From Alphaproteobacteria bacterium (lineage in GTDB: Bacteria; Pseudomonadota; Alphaproteobacteria; Paracaedibacterales; CAITNM01): a stretch of 64,000 nt of DNA. The stretch's first letter is position 1. Each line of letters opens with the position of its first letter. Positions 1 to 8,413 of this stretch are shown here, piece by piece. The notes beneath the pieces were generated by a model that was given only the letters and a program-made list of their open reading frames with translations, did no database searches and was not told the DNA's origin. The stretch spans positions 62,001-126,000 of the forward strand of contig JAJTEE010000004.1 of the NCBI GenBank assembly GCA_021298215.1. Reading direction: 5' to 3'. The position numbers were made by a program, and so were the translations under genes.

Positions 1-590
1 CTATTGCGAACATGCAAGTGCTCAAGCTTGGCATTTTTTCTTATATTGATGAGCCTATTGCCCTAGGCACCGTTATGTTTACAACGCTTTTCACAAGCAG
101 CGATCTTATCACCGAACACTATGGCCCTGTTCTTGCAAAAAAGACAATTTACCTGACTTTTTCCATGCAAATCTTCGTCATCCTAAGCATGCTTTTTGTT
201 ATTGCTCACCCAGAACCAGGTCATCACAAAAGCGCTGTTCAGTTAGGAATTGAAGCTCTATTTACCCCATCTTTACGACTTCTTATCGCAAGCTTGATTT
301 CTTTTGTAATTTCTCAACACATAGACATCAGCATCTTTGATACTCTTAAAAAACGTCACGGCCAAAAATTATTATGGCTCAGAGGAAATGTCTCGTGTTT
401 AGTTTCCGGCTTTTTTGATACAGTTATTTTCAGCGTTCTTGCGTGGATTGTATTGGCACCCTCACCTCTACCTTTTTCCACAGTTTTAGTTGGTTTTATC
501 GGGTTTTCTCAAGCATTACGAATTTTTATCTCTATTTTGTCAACACCACTTCTATATATCAGTTATCGTTTTAAACCACATGACATTTAA
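1..590 (+). CDS. yhhQ: queuosine precursor transporter (YhhQ/QPTR family), 5'-truncated by window edge
   Basis: Inner-membrane carrier expected to import queuosine precursors (preQ0/preQ1 or queuine). The reading frame is open right to the first base: the codons before the first ATG (position 12) read Ile-Ala-Asn and continue the family pattern ANxQVLKL, so the gene starts outside the window. Several hydrophobic segments are visible, with the family pattern TSSDLITEHYG near the start and SQHIDISIFDTLKKRHG in the middle. It overlaps the start of tgt by 11 bases. That pairing of precursor uptake with tRNA insertion supports the salvage role. Which precursor is carried cannot be read from sequence. 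The family assignment is firm. Confidence 0.87.
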   Translation, partial: IANMQVLKLGIFSYIDEPIALGTVMFTTLFTSSDLITEHYGPVLAKKTIYLTFSMQIFVILSMLFVIAHPEPGHHKSAVQLGIEALFTPSLRLLIASLISFVISQHIDISIFDTLKKRHGQKLLWLRGNVSCLVSGFFDTVIFSVLAWIVLAPSPLPFSTVLVGFIGFSQALRIFISILSTPLLYISYRFKPHDI

Positions 591-1764
591 ATTTGATATT
601 TTAAAATCTAGCCCTGAAGGTCGCCTAGGTGAGCTTGTAACTCCACACGGCACCATCAAAACGCCTGCTTTTATATTTTGCGCCACAAAAGCCGCTATGA
701 AAGCATTAACGCCCACTCAAATGAAAACGGCAGAAACGCAAATTATCTTATCCAATACATACCACCTCATGTTGCAGCCGGGCGGAGAAACAGTAAAAAC
801 TCTTGGCGGATTACAAAAAATGACGGGCTGGAATGGCCCCATGCTAACTGATTCTGGTGGCTTTCAAATCTTCAGCCTTGGGCATGGTTCGGTTGCTGCA
901 GAAATCAAAGGTAATAGATCAACCAATCGTCCTAAAACATTATTAAGCATTACCGAACAAGGCGCAAAATTTAAATCTTATATTGATGGGAAAATGCATT
1001 TTCTAACACCCGAGGAATCTATCCGCGTCCAACGCAACCTCGGCGCTGACCTTATTGTTGTGTTGGATGAATGCACACCTTATAACGTTGATAAAAATTA
1101 CACACAAGAATCTATGCGCATGAGCCATCGCTGGGCACTTCGTTCTCTGGAAGAATGGCGCAGAGAAGATAATGGCACTCAAAAACTTTATGGCATTATC
1201 CAAGGCGGAATTTATCCGCAACTTCGCCAAGAAAGCTGCGAATTTATTAACGAGCATGATTTTTTTGGAACAGCCGTAGGTGGCTGCCTAGGCGCACATA
1301 AAACACAAATGCACGATGTCGTTTCCTTTACCATGGAAATGGTGCGAAAAGAACGTCCCGTGCACCTTCTTGGAATTGGCGGAATTTCCGACATATTTGT
1401 AGGTGTACGCCAGGGCATTGATACTTTCGACTGCGTCCATCCAACACGTCTCGCACGCCACGGGGGCGCACTCGTAAAACCCGCAAATAATCCTCAAAAA
1501 AACAGAGAACACCTCAATTTACGAAATAGTATATATATTAAAGACAGCAACCCGATTGAAGAAGGGTGCGGATGCGAAACGTGCGCATGGGCGAGTCGTG
1601 GCTACATCCACCATCTTTTAAAAGCTAAGGAATTATTAGCATTTACTTTAATTTCTATTCACAACGTTTATTTTATGAATACATTAATGACCGCCATTCG
1701 CTGCGCATTACAAAGCGAAACGCTTGATCAATGCCAGCAAGAATGGTGCTCAGCCACGAACTGA
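580..1764 (+). CDS. tgt: queuine/preQ1 tRNA-guanine transglycosylase
   Basis: Exchanges guanine 34 in the anticodon of GUN tRNAs (Asp, Asn, His, Tyr) for preQ1 in bacteria or queuine if salvaged. The start is set at ATG 580 (MTFKFDIL); an upstream in-frame extension would lie inside the transporter gene. The 394-residue product has the usual family length. Visible motifs are the base-recognition DSGGFQIFSLG segment, IIQGG, GGIS, the catalytic FDCVHPTR segment with its Asp nucleophile, and the zinc site CGCETC followed by His in the final third. Overlap with the transporter gene by 11 bases suggests translational coupling. Together they indicate a queuosine pathway, possibly by salvage only, since no queCDEF gene is in the window. 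Confidence 0.95.
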   Translation: MTFKFDILKSSPEGRLGELVTPHGTIKTPAFIFCATKAAMKALTPTQMKTAETQIILSNTYHLMLQPGGETVKTLGGLQKMTGWNGPMLTDSGGFQIFSLGHGSVAAEIKGNRSTNRPKTLLSITEQGAKFKSYIDGKMHFLTPEESIRVQRNLGADLIVVLDECTPYNVDKNYTQESMRMSHRWALRSLEEWRREDNGTQKLYGIIQGGIYPQLRQESCEFINEHDFFGTAVGGCLGAHKTQMHDVVSFTMEMVRKERPVHLLGIGGISDIFVGVRQGIDTFDCVHPTRLARHGGALVKPANNPQKNREHLNLRNSIYIKDSNPIEEGCGCETCAWASRGYIHHLLKAKELLAFTLISIHNVYFMNTLMTAIRCALQSETLDQCQQEWCSATN

Positions 1765-1783
1765 AGTACAATCCCCCATTTTG

Positions 1784-1828
1784 TTAACGAAGGTTAATAG
1801 TGTTAAAAATTTGTTAATTTTTATTAAC
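1784..1828. promoter_or_regulatory. array of five TTAA boxes upstream of ctrA (candidate CtrA-binding region)
   Basis: TTAA occurs at 1784, 1794, 1803, 1814 and 1824, roughly one per helical turn. The pair at 1803 and 1814 has exactly the TTAA-N7-TTAA spacing of the CtrA consensus, and the outer boxes at 1784 and 1824 read TTAAC. It lies 80-125 bases before the ctrA start. Autoregulation of ctrA is known in Caulobacter; here it is inferred from the boxes only, and AT-richness makes single boxes cheap. Confidence 0.5.
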
Positions 1829-1908
1829 AACAACGATAAATAAAAAACTCGTTAAAACATAAAATTTTTGATAATATTTAGAAACTAGGCAATATATGTG
1901 AGTACTAT

Positions 1909-2661
1909 ATGCGCATTTTACTTATCGAAGACGATTCAGCAACAGCAAAAGGACTTACAAGTATGTTAAAGTCAGAGGGGTTTGTCGTTGACTGCACTGA
2001 TCTGGGTGAAGACGGATTAGAAATTGGCAAAATATACGAATACGACTTAATCGTTCTAGACTTAATGTTACCAGATATGGATGGTTTTGAACTGTTGCGA
2101 AGACTTCGTGCTTCTCAGATCAAAACCCCTGTACTGGTGCTTTCAGGTCTAAACGATACGGAAGATAAAGTTAAAGGCTTTGGCTTTGGTGCCGACGATT
2201 ACTTAACCAAGCCATTTAGTAAAAATGAACTTCTGGCACGAATTCACGCCATTGTTCGCCGTTCCCGTGGTCACAGCGATTCAATTATTCGCGCTGGAAA
2301 ATTGGTGGTGAATTTACAAAACCACACCGCAAGTGTTGATAAAGCAACGATAAACCTTACCGGAAAGGAGTATGCAATCCTGGAACTGCTTGCTCTACGT
2401 AAGGGCACCACACTTACCAAAGAAATGTTTCTAAACCACTTGTACGGCGGGATGGACGAACCAGAGCTTAAAATTATTGATGTGTTCATTTGCAAGCTCC
2501 GTCGGAAACTTGCTGAGGCCTTAGGACATGATAATATCATCGAAACCGTGTGGGGACGCGGCTATGTACTACGTGATCCTGATAGCGACTCATTCTTTAG
2601 CGACCAGGTAATACCACCAAAGACTGCATCCCTTTCTGAACAGCAGGTTCCAGCTCTTTAA
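1909..2661 (+). CDS. ctrA: cell-cycle response regulator CtrA
   Basis: OmpR-type response regulator: an N-terminal receiver domain (residues 1 to about 120) and a C-terminal winged helix DNA-binding domain (about 125 to 230). The acidic pocket E7-D8-D9 is present, the phosphoacceptor is D51 in VLDLMLPD, and the switch-region lysine is in TKPF. The DNA-binding half contains [49 protein letters not shown] and [13 protein letters not shown], which is the CtrA signature from Caulobacter rather than a generic OmpR. CtrA controls replication initiation, division and flagellar genes in alphaproteobacteria. The C terminus ends in VPAL, not in the Ala-Ala of Caulobacter CtrA that ClpXP recognises, so turnover may differ. 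It stands alone between tgt and a barrel gene, with its own box array and terminator. Confidence 0.95.
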   Translation: MRILLIEDDSATAKGLTSMLKSEGFVVDCTDLGEDGLEIGKIYEYDLIVLDLMLPDMDGFELLRRLRASQIKTPVLVLSGLNDTEDKVKGFGFGADDYLTKPFSKNELLARIHAIVRRSRGHSDSIIRAGKLVVNLQNHTASVDKATINLTGKEYAILELLALRKGTTLTKEMFLNHLYGGMDEPELKIIDVFICKLRRKLAEALGHDNIIETVWGRGYVLRDPDSDSFFSDQVIPPKTASLSEQQVPAL

Positions 2662-2681
2662 GCAATAATATGATGCAATAT

Positions 2682-2716
2682 TGCAACGCATGTATAAATC
2701 TGCGTTGCATTTTTTT
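2682..2716 (+). terminator. rho-independent terminator after ctrA
   Basis: Perfect 9-bp stem TGCAACGCA (2682-2690) and TGCGTTGCA (2701-2709) with a 10-base loop, followed directly by a run of T residues. Confidence 0.85.
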
Positions 2717-2802
2717 AATAATCATGGAGTGACATACCTAATCCATTATATAGTGACGCTGATAGGTAAACTATTTTGTTTTTAAATTTAGGAGATAATA
2801 TT

Positions 2803-3468
2803 ATGAAAAAATTTGCAATGGCAATTGCTGCTGCTTCTATGCTTGGTGGTGTATACGCGGATTCTTGCGCTTCATCTATGAGAGGATTCTACGCTGGTGC
2901 ACAACTTGGGTTGAATTCAGTTTCTGGCAAGCAAACAATTGATGCTGGCGCTAACTCTTTAAATACTGACCTTGGTAAAAAATCATTTGTCGGTGGTTTA
3001 TTTGCTGGTTACGGCATGGGCGTTGGCACTTGCGCATATGTTGGTGGTGAACTTTATGTAAATTTTGGCAATAACAATGTTACTATTGAAAAAACCAATA
3101 CGCATAATGCTACGTTAAAAGGCACTTACAACTTCGGCGCTAAAGTTCGTTTAGGGTATACTGTTTCTCAACAAGCAATGATTTTCTTAGGTCTTGGACT
3201 TGAAAGAGCAAAATGGCAAGTTAAAGATGTAGCAGCTGCAGCAACTGACAAAAAGAACAAAACAAATATCGCATTTGCACCATCTGTAGGTATGGACATG
3301 TTCATCAACAAGAATATGTTTGTTCGTGGTGAATTCACCTACGTTCTTGCTCCAAAGATGAAAATCGAAGGCGCAGCGACTGGTACTCCAGTAGTTGGAG
3401 CTGGCGCAACTTACAAGTTGAACGCGACTCAACAACGCTTCACTCTTGGTTTAGGTTACAAGTTCTAA
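2803..3468 (+). CDS. outer-membrane beta-barrel protein (OmpA/Omp25-like)
   Basis: A 221-residue exported protein. The start is ATG 2803 because GGAG lies 8 bases upstream and the product begins MKKFAMAIAAASML, a standard Sec signal peptide cleaved after VYA (about residue 19). The mature part alternates Gly/aromatic beta-strand patterns (GFYAGAQLGLNS, VGGLFAGYGMG, FGAKVRLGYT, MFVRGEFTY) and ends in RFTLGLGYKF. A terminal Phe is the C-terminal signal read by the BAM complex. This matches the small 8-strand porin-family surface proteins common in alphaproteobacteria. No pore function can be assigned. It is monocistronic, closed by a strong terminator. A second protein of this type lies at 22.6 kb. 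Confidence 0.85.
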   Translation: MKKFAMAIAAASMLGGVYADSCASSMRGFYAGAQLGLNSVSGKQTIDAGANSLNTDLGKKSFVGGLFAGYGMGVGTCAYVGGELYVNFGNNNVTIEKTNTHNATLKGTYNFGAKVRLGYTVSQQAMIFLGLGLERAKWQVKDVAAAATDKKNKTNIAFAPSVGMDMFINKNMFVRGEFTYVLAPKMKIEGAATGTPVVGAGATYKLNATQQRFTLGLGYKF

Positions 3469-3485
3469 GCTTGCTTAAAACAATT

Positions 3486-3514
3486 AAAACCCGCCTTCAT
3501 GGCGGGTTTTTTTA
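3486..3514 (+). terminator. rho-independent terminator after barrel gene
   Basis: Stem AAAACCCGCC (3486-3495) and GGCGGGTTTT (3501-3510), loop TTCAT, followed by further T residues. Confidence 0.9.
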
Positions 3515-3527
3515 TATTCTGAAATTC

Positions 3528-4769
3528 TTATTTCCACAAATCACTAATTGGCACAGCCCAAAGACCATCACCAAATGGAAGTGATTCCTCTCCTGTATAC
3601 ATCACCAATCCTGTAAATGAATTCTCTCTAGCCATATTTTTTCTAAACCATGCCAAATTCTTAAAATCATTCTTGCCAACTGACGAACTTGATTTAACTT
3701 CTATTCCAACCATTGATCCGTCTTCGCGCTCAACAAGAAAATCAATTTCTCGTTTCTCACGATCTCGGTAATGGTACAGCGAATACTTCCCAAAGCTGGC
3801 ATCAATAAGCGCAGATAAATTATGAAAAACTAACGTTTCCACTAATTTACCGCAGCGATCAGAATCAAACCGCACCTGATCCATCCCCCACCCAAGCAAT
3901 GATGACATCAACCCAGAATCAGTCATAAAAATCTTACTATGCTTTCCTACTCGATCATAATCTGTACGAATCCAAGGCTTAACTCGCTCAATGATATACA
4001 TCGCTTCTAGTGCATTCACGTACGCTTCAAGAGTAGGGCGAGATATCCCTAAACTTGTTCCTATTGCGGAAAAATCCATAAATTTTGATGACCAACTTGC
4101 CATAATCCTGATTAAATCATGCATAGCTTGAAAACGCTGAATTTTAACAATGTCCTTTAAATCTCTTTCTAAAAGAGCATGGATATATTCTTTATGCCAT
4201 ATAAACCGAGTCTTGCGGGGCAAACGCACAGCTTCGGGAAATCCGCCACGAAACCCAATTTCTAATATTGAATCCCGATCTAAAAAACCTTTTTCCTTAA
4301 ACATTTGAGAAAATGCTCTTGTTAGAAATGATGAAGCAGACCCTAATATTTCCCCTTCTGTTAACGTTCTAAGACGAATTTTATAAATGCGCCCCGCTAA
4401 GGACTCCGTCACACCTGGTAATGATTGAATATTAGATGATCCCGTTAAAATATACTGGCCAGGCCTATTATCCATATCGACAACTTTTTTGATAGCCATT
4501 AAAAGCTGAGGGGCTCGCTGAATTTCATCAATGATTAAGTGCTTTTTATCATGTTTGACAAAACTACCAGGATCAATTCGCGCTGATTGTAAGTACATCT
4601 CATCATCTAAAGTGCGATAGTCACTTTCTTCTGACGCTATCATTCTTGCTAATGTTGCTTTTCCACATTGACGAGGGCCAGACAAATGAATAACCCGGCT
4701 TGATTGCAGCGCTAAGTCAATACTATCTTTCTGGATCCGTGCATAAAAAGAATTTGCTTTTTTCGACAT
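3528..4769 (-). CDS. AAA-type ATPase with C-terminal DUF4143 domain
   Basis: A 413-residue protein of the common bacterial family with an N-terminal P-loop ATPase domain and a C-terminal DUF4143 nuclease-like domain. The P-loop reads GPRQCGKAT where the family normally has GPRQxGKTT, so the residue after the catalytic Lys is Ala, not Thr/Ser. Walker B is HLIIDEIQRAP; a sensor-like YILTGSSN follows. The C-terminal part has EIDFLVE and GIEVKSSS, the D/E-x-K arrangement of PD-(D/E)XK-like folds seen in DUF4143. I chose ATG 4769 (MSKKANSF) because it sits inside the last unit of a phased repeat; ATG 4775 is possible. The cellular role of the family is poorly known. It stands alone downstream of dapA on the same strand, and no partner toxin or antitoxin gene is adjacent. 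Confidence 0.85.
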   Translation of the reverse strand: MSKKANSFYARIQKDSIDLALQSSRVIHLSGPRQCGKATLARMIASEESDYRTLDDEMYLQSARIDPGSFVKHDKKHLIIDEIQRAPQLLMAIKKVVDMDNRPGQYILTGSSNIQSLPGVTESLAGRIYKIRLRTLTEGEILGSASSFLTRAFSQMFKEKGFLDRDSILEIGFRGGFPEAVRLPRKTRFIWHKEYIHALLERDLKDIVKIQRFQAMHDLIRIMASWSSKFMDFSAIGTSLGISRPTLEAYVNALEAMYIIERVKPWIRTDYDRVGKHSKIFMTDSGLMSSLLGWGMDQVRFDSDRCGKLVETLVFHNLSALIDASFGKYSLYHYRDREKREIDFLVEREDGSMVGIEVKSSSSVGKNDFKNLAWFRKNMARENSFTGLVMYTGEESLPFGDGLWAVPISDLWK

Positions 4770-4847
4770 TTTCACAAAAATAAAGTCCGCGTTTTTACAA
4801 ACTATATTACCGCGTTTTTATAAATTTTACTACCGCGTTTTTACAAA
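4764..4847. repeat. 23-bp phased direct repeats upstream of the DUF4143 ATPase gene
   Basis: The 15-base core CCGCGTTTTTACAAA occurs at 4787 and 4833 (exact) and at 4810 (one change), a strict 23-base period. A fourth, degenerate unit at 4764 matches 11 of 15 positions and contains the ATPase start codon. The third exact unit runs into the dapA stop codon. Read on the minus strand, the unit is TTTGTAAAAACGCGG, leading to the gene. The phasing suggests an operator for a multimeric DNA-binding protein. Confidence 0.8.
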
Positions 4848-5689
4848 AGCTTCTTCAGCTTCGCCACCGTCTCAGCTGAAGCTCGCAGCAACGGCATTCG
4901 CACCTCACTCGAACATTTGCCCAACATCTCCATCGCCGCCTTAACAGGAATTGGATTAGGCTCAGCAAACATCGCATAATGAATAGGCATTAGCTCATTA
5001 TTTAAAGCATGAAATTTTTTATGATCCTTATCTAGCCAAGCATAGGCAAACGCTGCCATCTTCTCAGGCAATATGTTTGCCGTGATAGAAATAATCCCGT
5101 CGCCCCCTTGCCCCAAATATCCCGCTGCATATGGATCATCGCCACTTAATAAGCATACTTGTTTTTTAGCCGACGCACGCATCAAGGCCGCTCTACTAGT
5201 GTCAGTGGTAGAGTCTTTAATGCCTACCACACGCTCAAGCTCAAACAACTTCAGTACCGTCTCTACAGAAATTTCCTGCACCGTGCGCCCTGGATTATTA
5301 TATAACAGTATTGGTAAATCCACCGCGTCATGCACTGCCTTAAAATGCTGATACATGCCATCTTGCGTCGTTTTACAGTAATAAGGCGCTACCACTAATA
5401 AACCAGTCGCTCCTAATTGTTTTGCTTGCTTGGCCTGCTCAACAACAGCCCATGTAGAAGGCGCCCCACACCCCACAACAACCGGAATCGCAGATTCTTT
5501 AACAGCAATTTGAATAAGCCGTTCGCGTTCCTGTACATGAAGTAATGCGCCTTCTCCTGTCGACCCACAAACAACAATCGCATTCGTTCCCGATGCACCC
5601 TGCCAATGAATCAGATTGACAAGTGCCTCCTCATCCAGGCTATTGTTTTTAAATGGAGTCACTAAAGCAACGATCGACCCTCTAAACAT
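4841..5689 (-). CDS. dapA: 4-hydroxy-tetrahydrodipicolinate synthase
   Basis: Condenses pyruvate with aspartate semialdehyde, the first committed step to diaminopimelate and lysine, in the cytosol. Class I aldolase TIM barrel. The start at ATG 5689 gives MFRGSIVALVTPF, exactly where family members begin, and 282 residues; ATG 5701 would add four residues. Visible features are GSTGEG at the pyruvate carboxylate site, LYNNPGR with the catalytic Tyr and substrate-binding Arg, and the Schiff-base Lys in VGIKDST. It is divergent from the lytic transglycosylase gene: the two ATG codons overlap by two bases on opposite strands. The stop codon falls inside the 23-bp repeat array. Diaminopimelate supply agrees with the many peptidoglycan genes nearby. 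Confidence 0.94.
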   Translation of the reverse strand: MFRGSIVALVTPFKNNSLDEEALVNLIHWQGASGTNAIVVCGSTGEGALLHVQERERLIQIAVKESAIPVVVGCGAPSTWAVVEQAKQAKQLGATGLLVVAPYYCKTTQDGMYQHFKAVHDAVDLPILLYNNPGRTVQEISVETVLKLFELERVVGIKDSTTDTSRAALMRASAKKQVCLLSGDDPYAAGYLGQGGDGIISITANILPEKMAAFAYAWLDKDHKKFHALNNELMPIHYAMFAEPNPIPVKAAMEMLGKCSSEVRMPLLRASAETVAKLKKLL

Positions 5690-7688
5690 GGCTAAACTCA
5701 TTTTATTAACTGGCTATACCTTAACCTATAGACTTCTATTAGCCAATATCTTCTGCTTTATGTTATTTGCACAGGACCCGGATTATATGAATATGTCGCC
5801 TCGTGAAGCCATTAAAGCATGGCATAACTACCAAGATTCGAACGTTACCGAAACATTCAAACAGTACCGTAAGTTCATTCACGCCTTCGCCGGAAAATTT
5901 CCCTTGGATTACATCAGAAAACGTGCTGAAGAAGCCGCTTACAACAACACAGATTCACAAGAAAAAACGATAGAATATTTTGAATTCAACCCAATCATCA
6001 CCGGAAAAGGCCTCATTGCTTACGTAAAAGCATTATTAGCCCTTAGCAAACAAGACGATGTAATCAACATTATTCGCAGATATTGGCTTGAACTTGAATT
6101 CAGTAAACAAGAAATAAAGGAACTTATTCAAATAGCAAAACCTTTCCTCAAAAAAGCCGATTTCAATAAAAAGCTAGATGCATTGCTTTCTCAAGGAAAA
6201 CTCGATCTTGCTCGAGATTTTATGCAATACGTCGATGCACCGGCAAAAAAAATTGCCCAGTTACGCATCAGTATTCAAAAATATGACCATACCGAAGAAC
6301 GTGGAACTATTATCGCCAAAAAGAATTCTACTTCTGAAGCAGATCAAGCAGCAAAAAAGATTTTAGCTCAGCATCGAAATAATTCTAACGCTTTATTTGA
6401 TGTTATTCGCTATTTTCGAAAGTCCTATAAAACCCACGAAGCCATAAAAATTTTAGAGTCTGTTAGTCGAAAAATTGAATCAGATACCCCTGAAAGCTGG
6501 TGGAATGAGCGCAATATTTTGGCCAGACGCATGATGGAAGAAGGCAATTGGAAAAAAGCTCATTCGCTCATTTCCAAGCATTGCCTAAAAAAAGGTGAAT
6601 CGTTTGTAAATGCCGAATGGATCGTGAGTTGGCTTGAGCTTACAAAACTTAATAAAAAAGAATCCGCAGCTAATAGATTTATTATCCTACATGGAACCGT
6701 TGGCATGCCTATTAGCAAATCAAGAATGGCCTTTTGGGCCGCTGAAGCCCTCACAGCAATCAAGGAAAAAGGGCGAGCTCTTGAGTATTACAAAAAAGCA
6801 GCAGCTCTTCCAGCCACATTTTATGGGCAGATTGCTATTTCTCGCTTAAAAAATATGGGTGAATCAACAGAAACCATTGATCTAGAAAGAACCCCTCCTG
6901 TTTCTGAGCAAGCAAAAGAAACATTCAATAACCGTTTTCTTATACAATGCCTAAAAGATTACGGCGAGAACTTACCAGTTGATCTTCAAATAACGCTTTT
7001 GACCTTTATTGGAGCACAACTTACTGAACCCGGAGAAGAAATACTCATCACTGAATTTGCCCATCATCTTGGTGGTACTTATTTAAGTACAGCTGTCGCC
7101 AAAAAAGCTCAATACCTAGGCATGGTCCTTACTAAATATGGCTACCCTATGCTTGATGCAAAACTACGCACAAGCATTTACACAAAACTACCTCCTCTTA
7201 TTCAAAGTTTTGCTCACTCAATTATTCGCCAAGAAAGTAATTTCAATGAAACAGCTGTAAGCACAGCCAAAGCAAAGGGCCTCATGCAATTGATGGACCA
7301 TACAGCTAATGCCATGAAACTCTTATCTCCACGCTATGGATTACCTAGCGTTTCTGGCGATATACACGACAGACGCGTCAATGTTACCCTTGGCACAGCA
7401 CATCTACTTGAACATCTTGAAAAATATCAAGGCTACTTAGTACTAACCCTGGCTGCTTATAACGCTGGAGAATCTAATGTTAAAACTTGGATAAAAGATT
7501 TCGGCGATCCACGAGAAACAAATGATTGGCTTAATTGGATTGAAAGTATCCCTTTTGGGGAAACACGTAATTATGTTCAGAGAGTACTTGAAAACGCCTC
7601 CATTTATGCTGTTTTGTTTGACCCTAATCAACAATATGAAGTCATTGATTGGATTACAAAGCCGGTACCATTTGTAAAGCGCCGTTGA
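5688..7688 (+). CDS. slt: soluble lytic murein transglycosylase (Slt70-like)
   Basis: Periplasmic enzyme expected to cleave the MurNAc-GlcNAc bond with formation of 1,6-anhydro ends. 666 residues from ATG 5688, which gives a hydrophobic N-terminal export segment (residues 1-29, ending FCFMLFAQ); an earlier in-frame start would run across dapA. The long middle part is alpha-helical, as in the Slt70 superhelical U-domain. The C-terminal SLT domain shows the catalytic Glu in SIIRQESNF, then AKGLMQLM, LGTAHLLEHL and LAAYNAGESNVKTW. It starts head to head with dapA and ends about 125 bases before greA. Family is clear; whether it is a free periplasmic protein or anchored through the N-terminal segment is not. 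Confidence 0.9.
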   Translation: MAKLILLTGYTLTYRLLLANIFCFMLFAQDPDYMNMSPREAIKAWHNYQDSNVTETFKQYRKFIHAFAGKFPLDYIRKRAEEAAYNNTDSQEKTIEYFEFNPIITGKGLIAYVKALLALSKQDDVINIIRRYWLELEFSKQEIKELIQIAKPFLKKADFNKKLDALLSQGKLDLARDFMQYVDAPAKKIAQLRISIQKYDHTEERGTIIAKKNSTSEADQAAKKILAQHRNNSNALFDVIRYFRKSYKTHEAIKILESVSRKIESDTPESWWNERNILARRMMEEGNWKKAHSLISKHCLKKGESFVNAEWIVSWLELTKLNKKESAANRFIILHGTVGMPISKSRMAFWAAEALTAIKEKGRALEYYKKAAALPATFYGQIAISRLKNMGESTETIDLERTPPVSEQAKETFNNRFLIQCLKDYGENLPVDLQITLLTFIGAQLTEPGEEILITEFAHHLGGTYLSTAVAKKAQYLGMVLTKYGYPMLDAKLRTSIYTKLPPLIQSFAHSIIRQESNFNETAVSTAKAKGLMQLMDHTANAMKLLSPRYGLPSVSGDIHDRRVNVTLGTAHLLEHLEKYQGYLVLTLAAYNAGESNVKTWIKDFGDPRETNDWLNWIESIPFGETRNYVQRVLENASIYAVLFDPNQQYEVIDWITKPVPFVKRR

Positions 7689-7814
7689 GAACAAAATAAA
7701 TGTTGCATTTTTATCAAAAAATCGCTTTTATAGAGAGCTTGAAAGATTTATAAATTAATTGAGCTAGCAGCTTTTGCTAGAATGTTAATCTATGTAAGGA
7801 AAATTTGGGTTGTT

Positions 7815-8291
7815 ATGGAAAAGAAGATACCAATGACAAGACAAGGATATATTATCCTTGAGCAAGAATTAAGTCATTTAAAAGGTGTTGAGCGTCCGGC
7901 TGTAATTAAAGCGATTGCAGAAGCACGTGAACATGGAGATCTTTCTGAAAATGCTGAATACCATGCAGCCCGTGAACGCCAAGGATTTATTGAAGGTAGA
8001 ATTTCGGAACTGGAAGATAAAATAAGCCGCGCGGACGTTATCGACCCGTCAAAAATTACGGGTGATTATGTAAAATTCGGTGCGACTGTTACCTTGCACG
8101 ATGACGATAGCGATGATGTTGTTATCTATCAAATCGTTGGCAGCGATGAATCTGATATTAAAAAGGGATTACTATCCGTAACCTCTCCCCTTGCTTGTGC
8201 ATTAATTGGTAAAAAAGTAGGTACGTCGATAGAAGTTTCTACCCCAAGTGGCGGCAAAGGCTACGATATCAAGAAAATCGAATATATTTGA
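7815..8291 (+). CDS. greA: transcription elongation factor GreA
   Basis: Rescues backtracked RNA polymerase by stimulating its intrinsic transcript cleavage. Start ATG 7815 ([12 protein letters not shown]) gives 158 residues, the usual GreA length; an ATG 33 bases upstream would add a non-conserved tail. The N-terminal coiled coil carries the acidic tip [16 protein letters not shown], whose Asp and Glu coordinate the catalytic magnesium. The C-terminal FKBP-like domain includes [16 protein letters not shown]. Monocistronic, followed by a modest hairpin. Confidence 0.95.
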   Translation: MEKKIPMTRQGYIILEQELSHLKGVERPAVIKAIAEAREHGDLSENAEYHAARERQGFIEGRISELEDKISRADVIDPSKITGDYVKFGATVTLHDDDSDDVVIYQIVGSDESDIKKGLLSVTSPLACALIGKKVGTSIEVSTPSGGKGYDIKKIEYI

Positions 8292-8293
8292 TT

Positions 8294-8312
8294 GAGAGGG
8301 AAAAACCCTCTC
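8294..8312 (+). terminator. short hairpin after greA (weak terminator candidate)
   Basis: GAGAGGG (8294-8300) and CCCTCTC (8306-8312) form a 7-bp stem with an A5 loop. No clean T run follows, so termination is uncertain. Confidence 0.4.
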
Positions 8313-8317
8313 CCAAC

Positions 8318-8395
8318 TTAATTCTTTAAAAATTCAGTACCATCAGGAACAGACTCTCCTTTTTTAATCTCCTACCATTGCCCGTTAGCTTTATA
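8318..8395 (-). pseudogene. decayed coding tail downstream of the exported protein gene
   Basis: On the minus strand, one frame ends EIKKGESVPDGTEFLKN plus stop, with an in-frame TAG just before it after NGQW. A second frame upstream reads NKIPDDSFIKLTGNG and is also protein-like. The two together look like a coding 3' end broken by substitutions and a frame change. It begins right after the stop of the 8414-9247 gene, so it may be its former C terminus or a relic of another gene. Confidence 0.3.
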
Positions 8396-8413
8396 AAAGA
8401 ATCATCAGGAATT

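Noticed and set aside
4764-4847. Possible CRISPR array from the regular 23-bp repeats
   Set aside because: The unit is 23 bases with an 8-base variable part, much too short for repeat plus spacer, and no cas genes are present. An operator array fits better.
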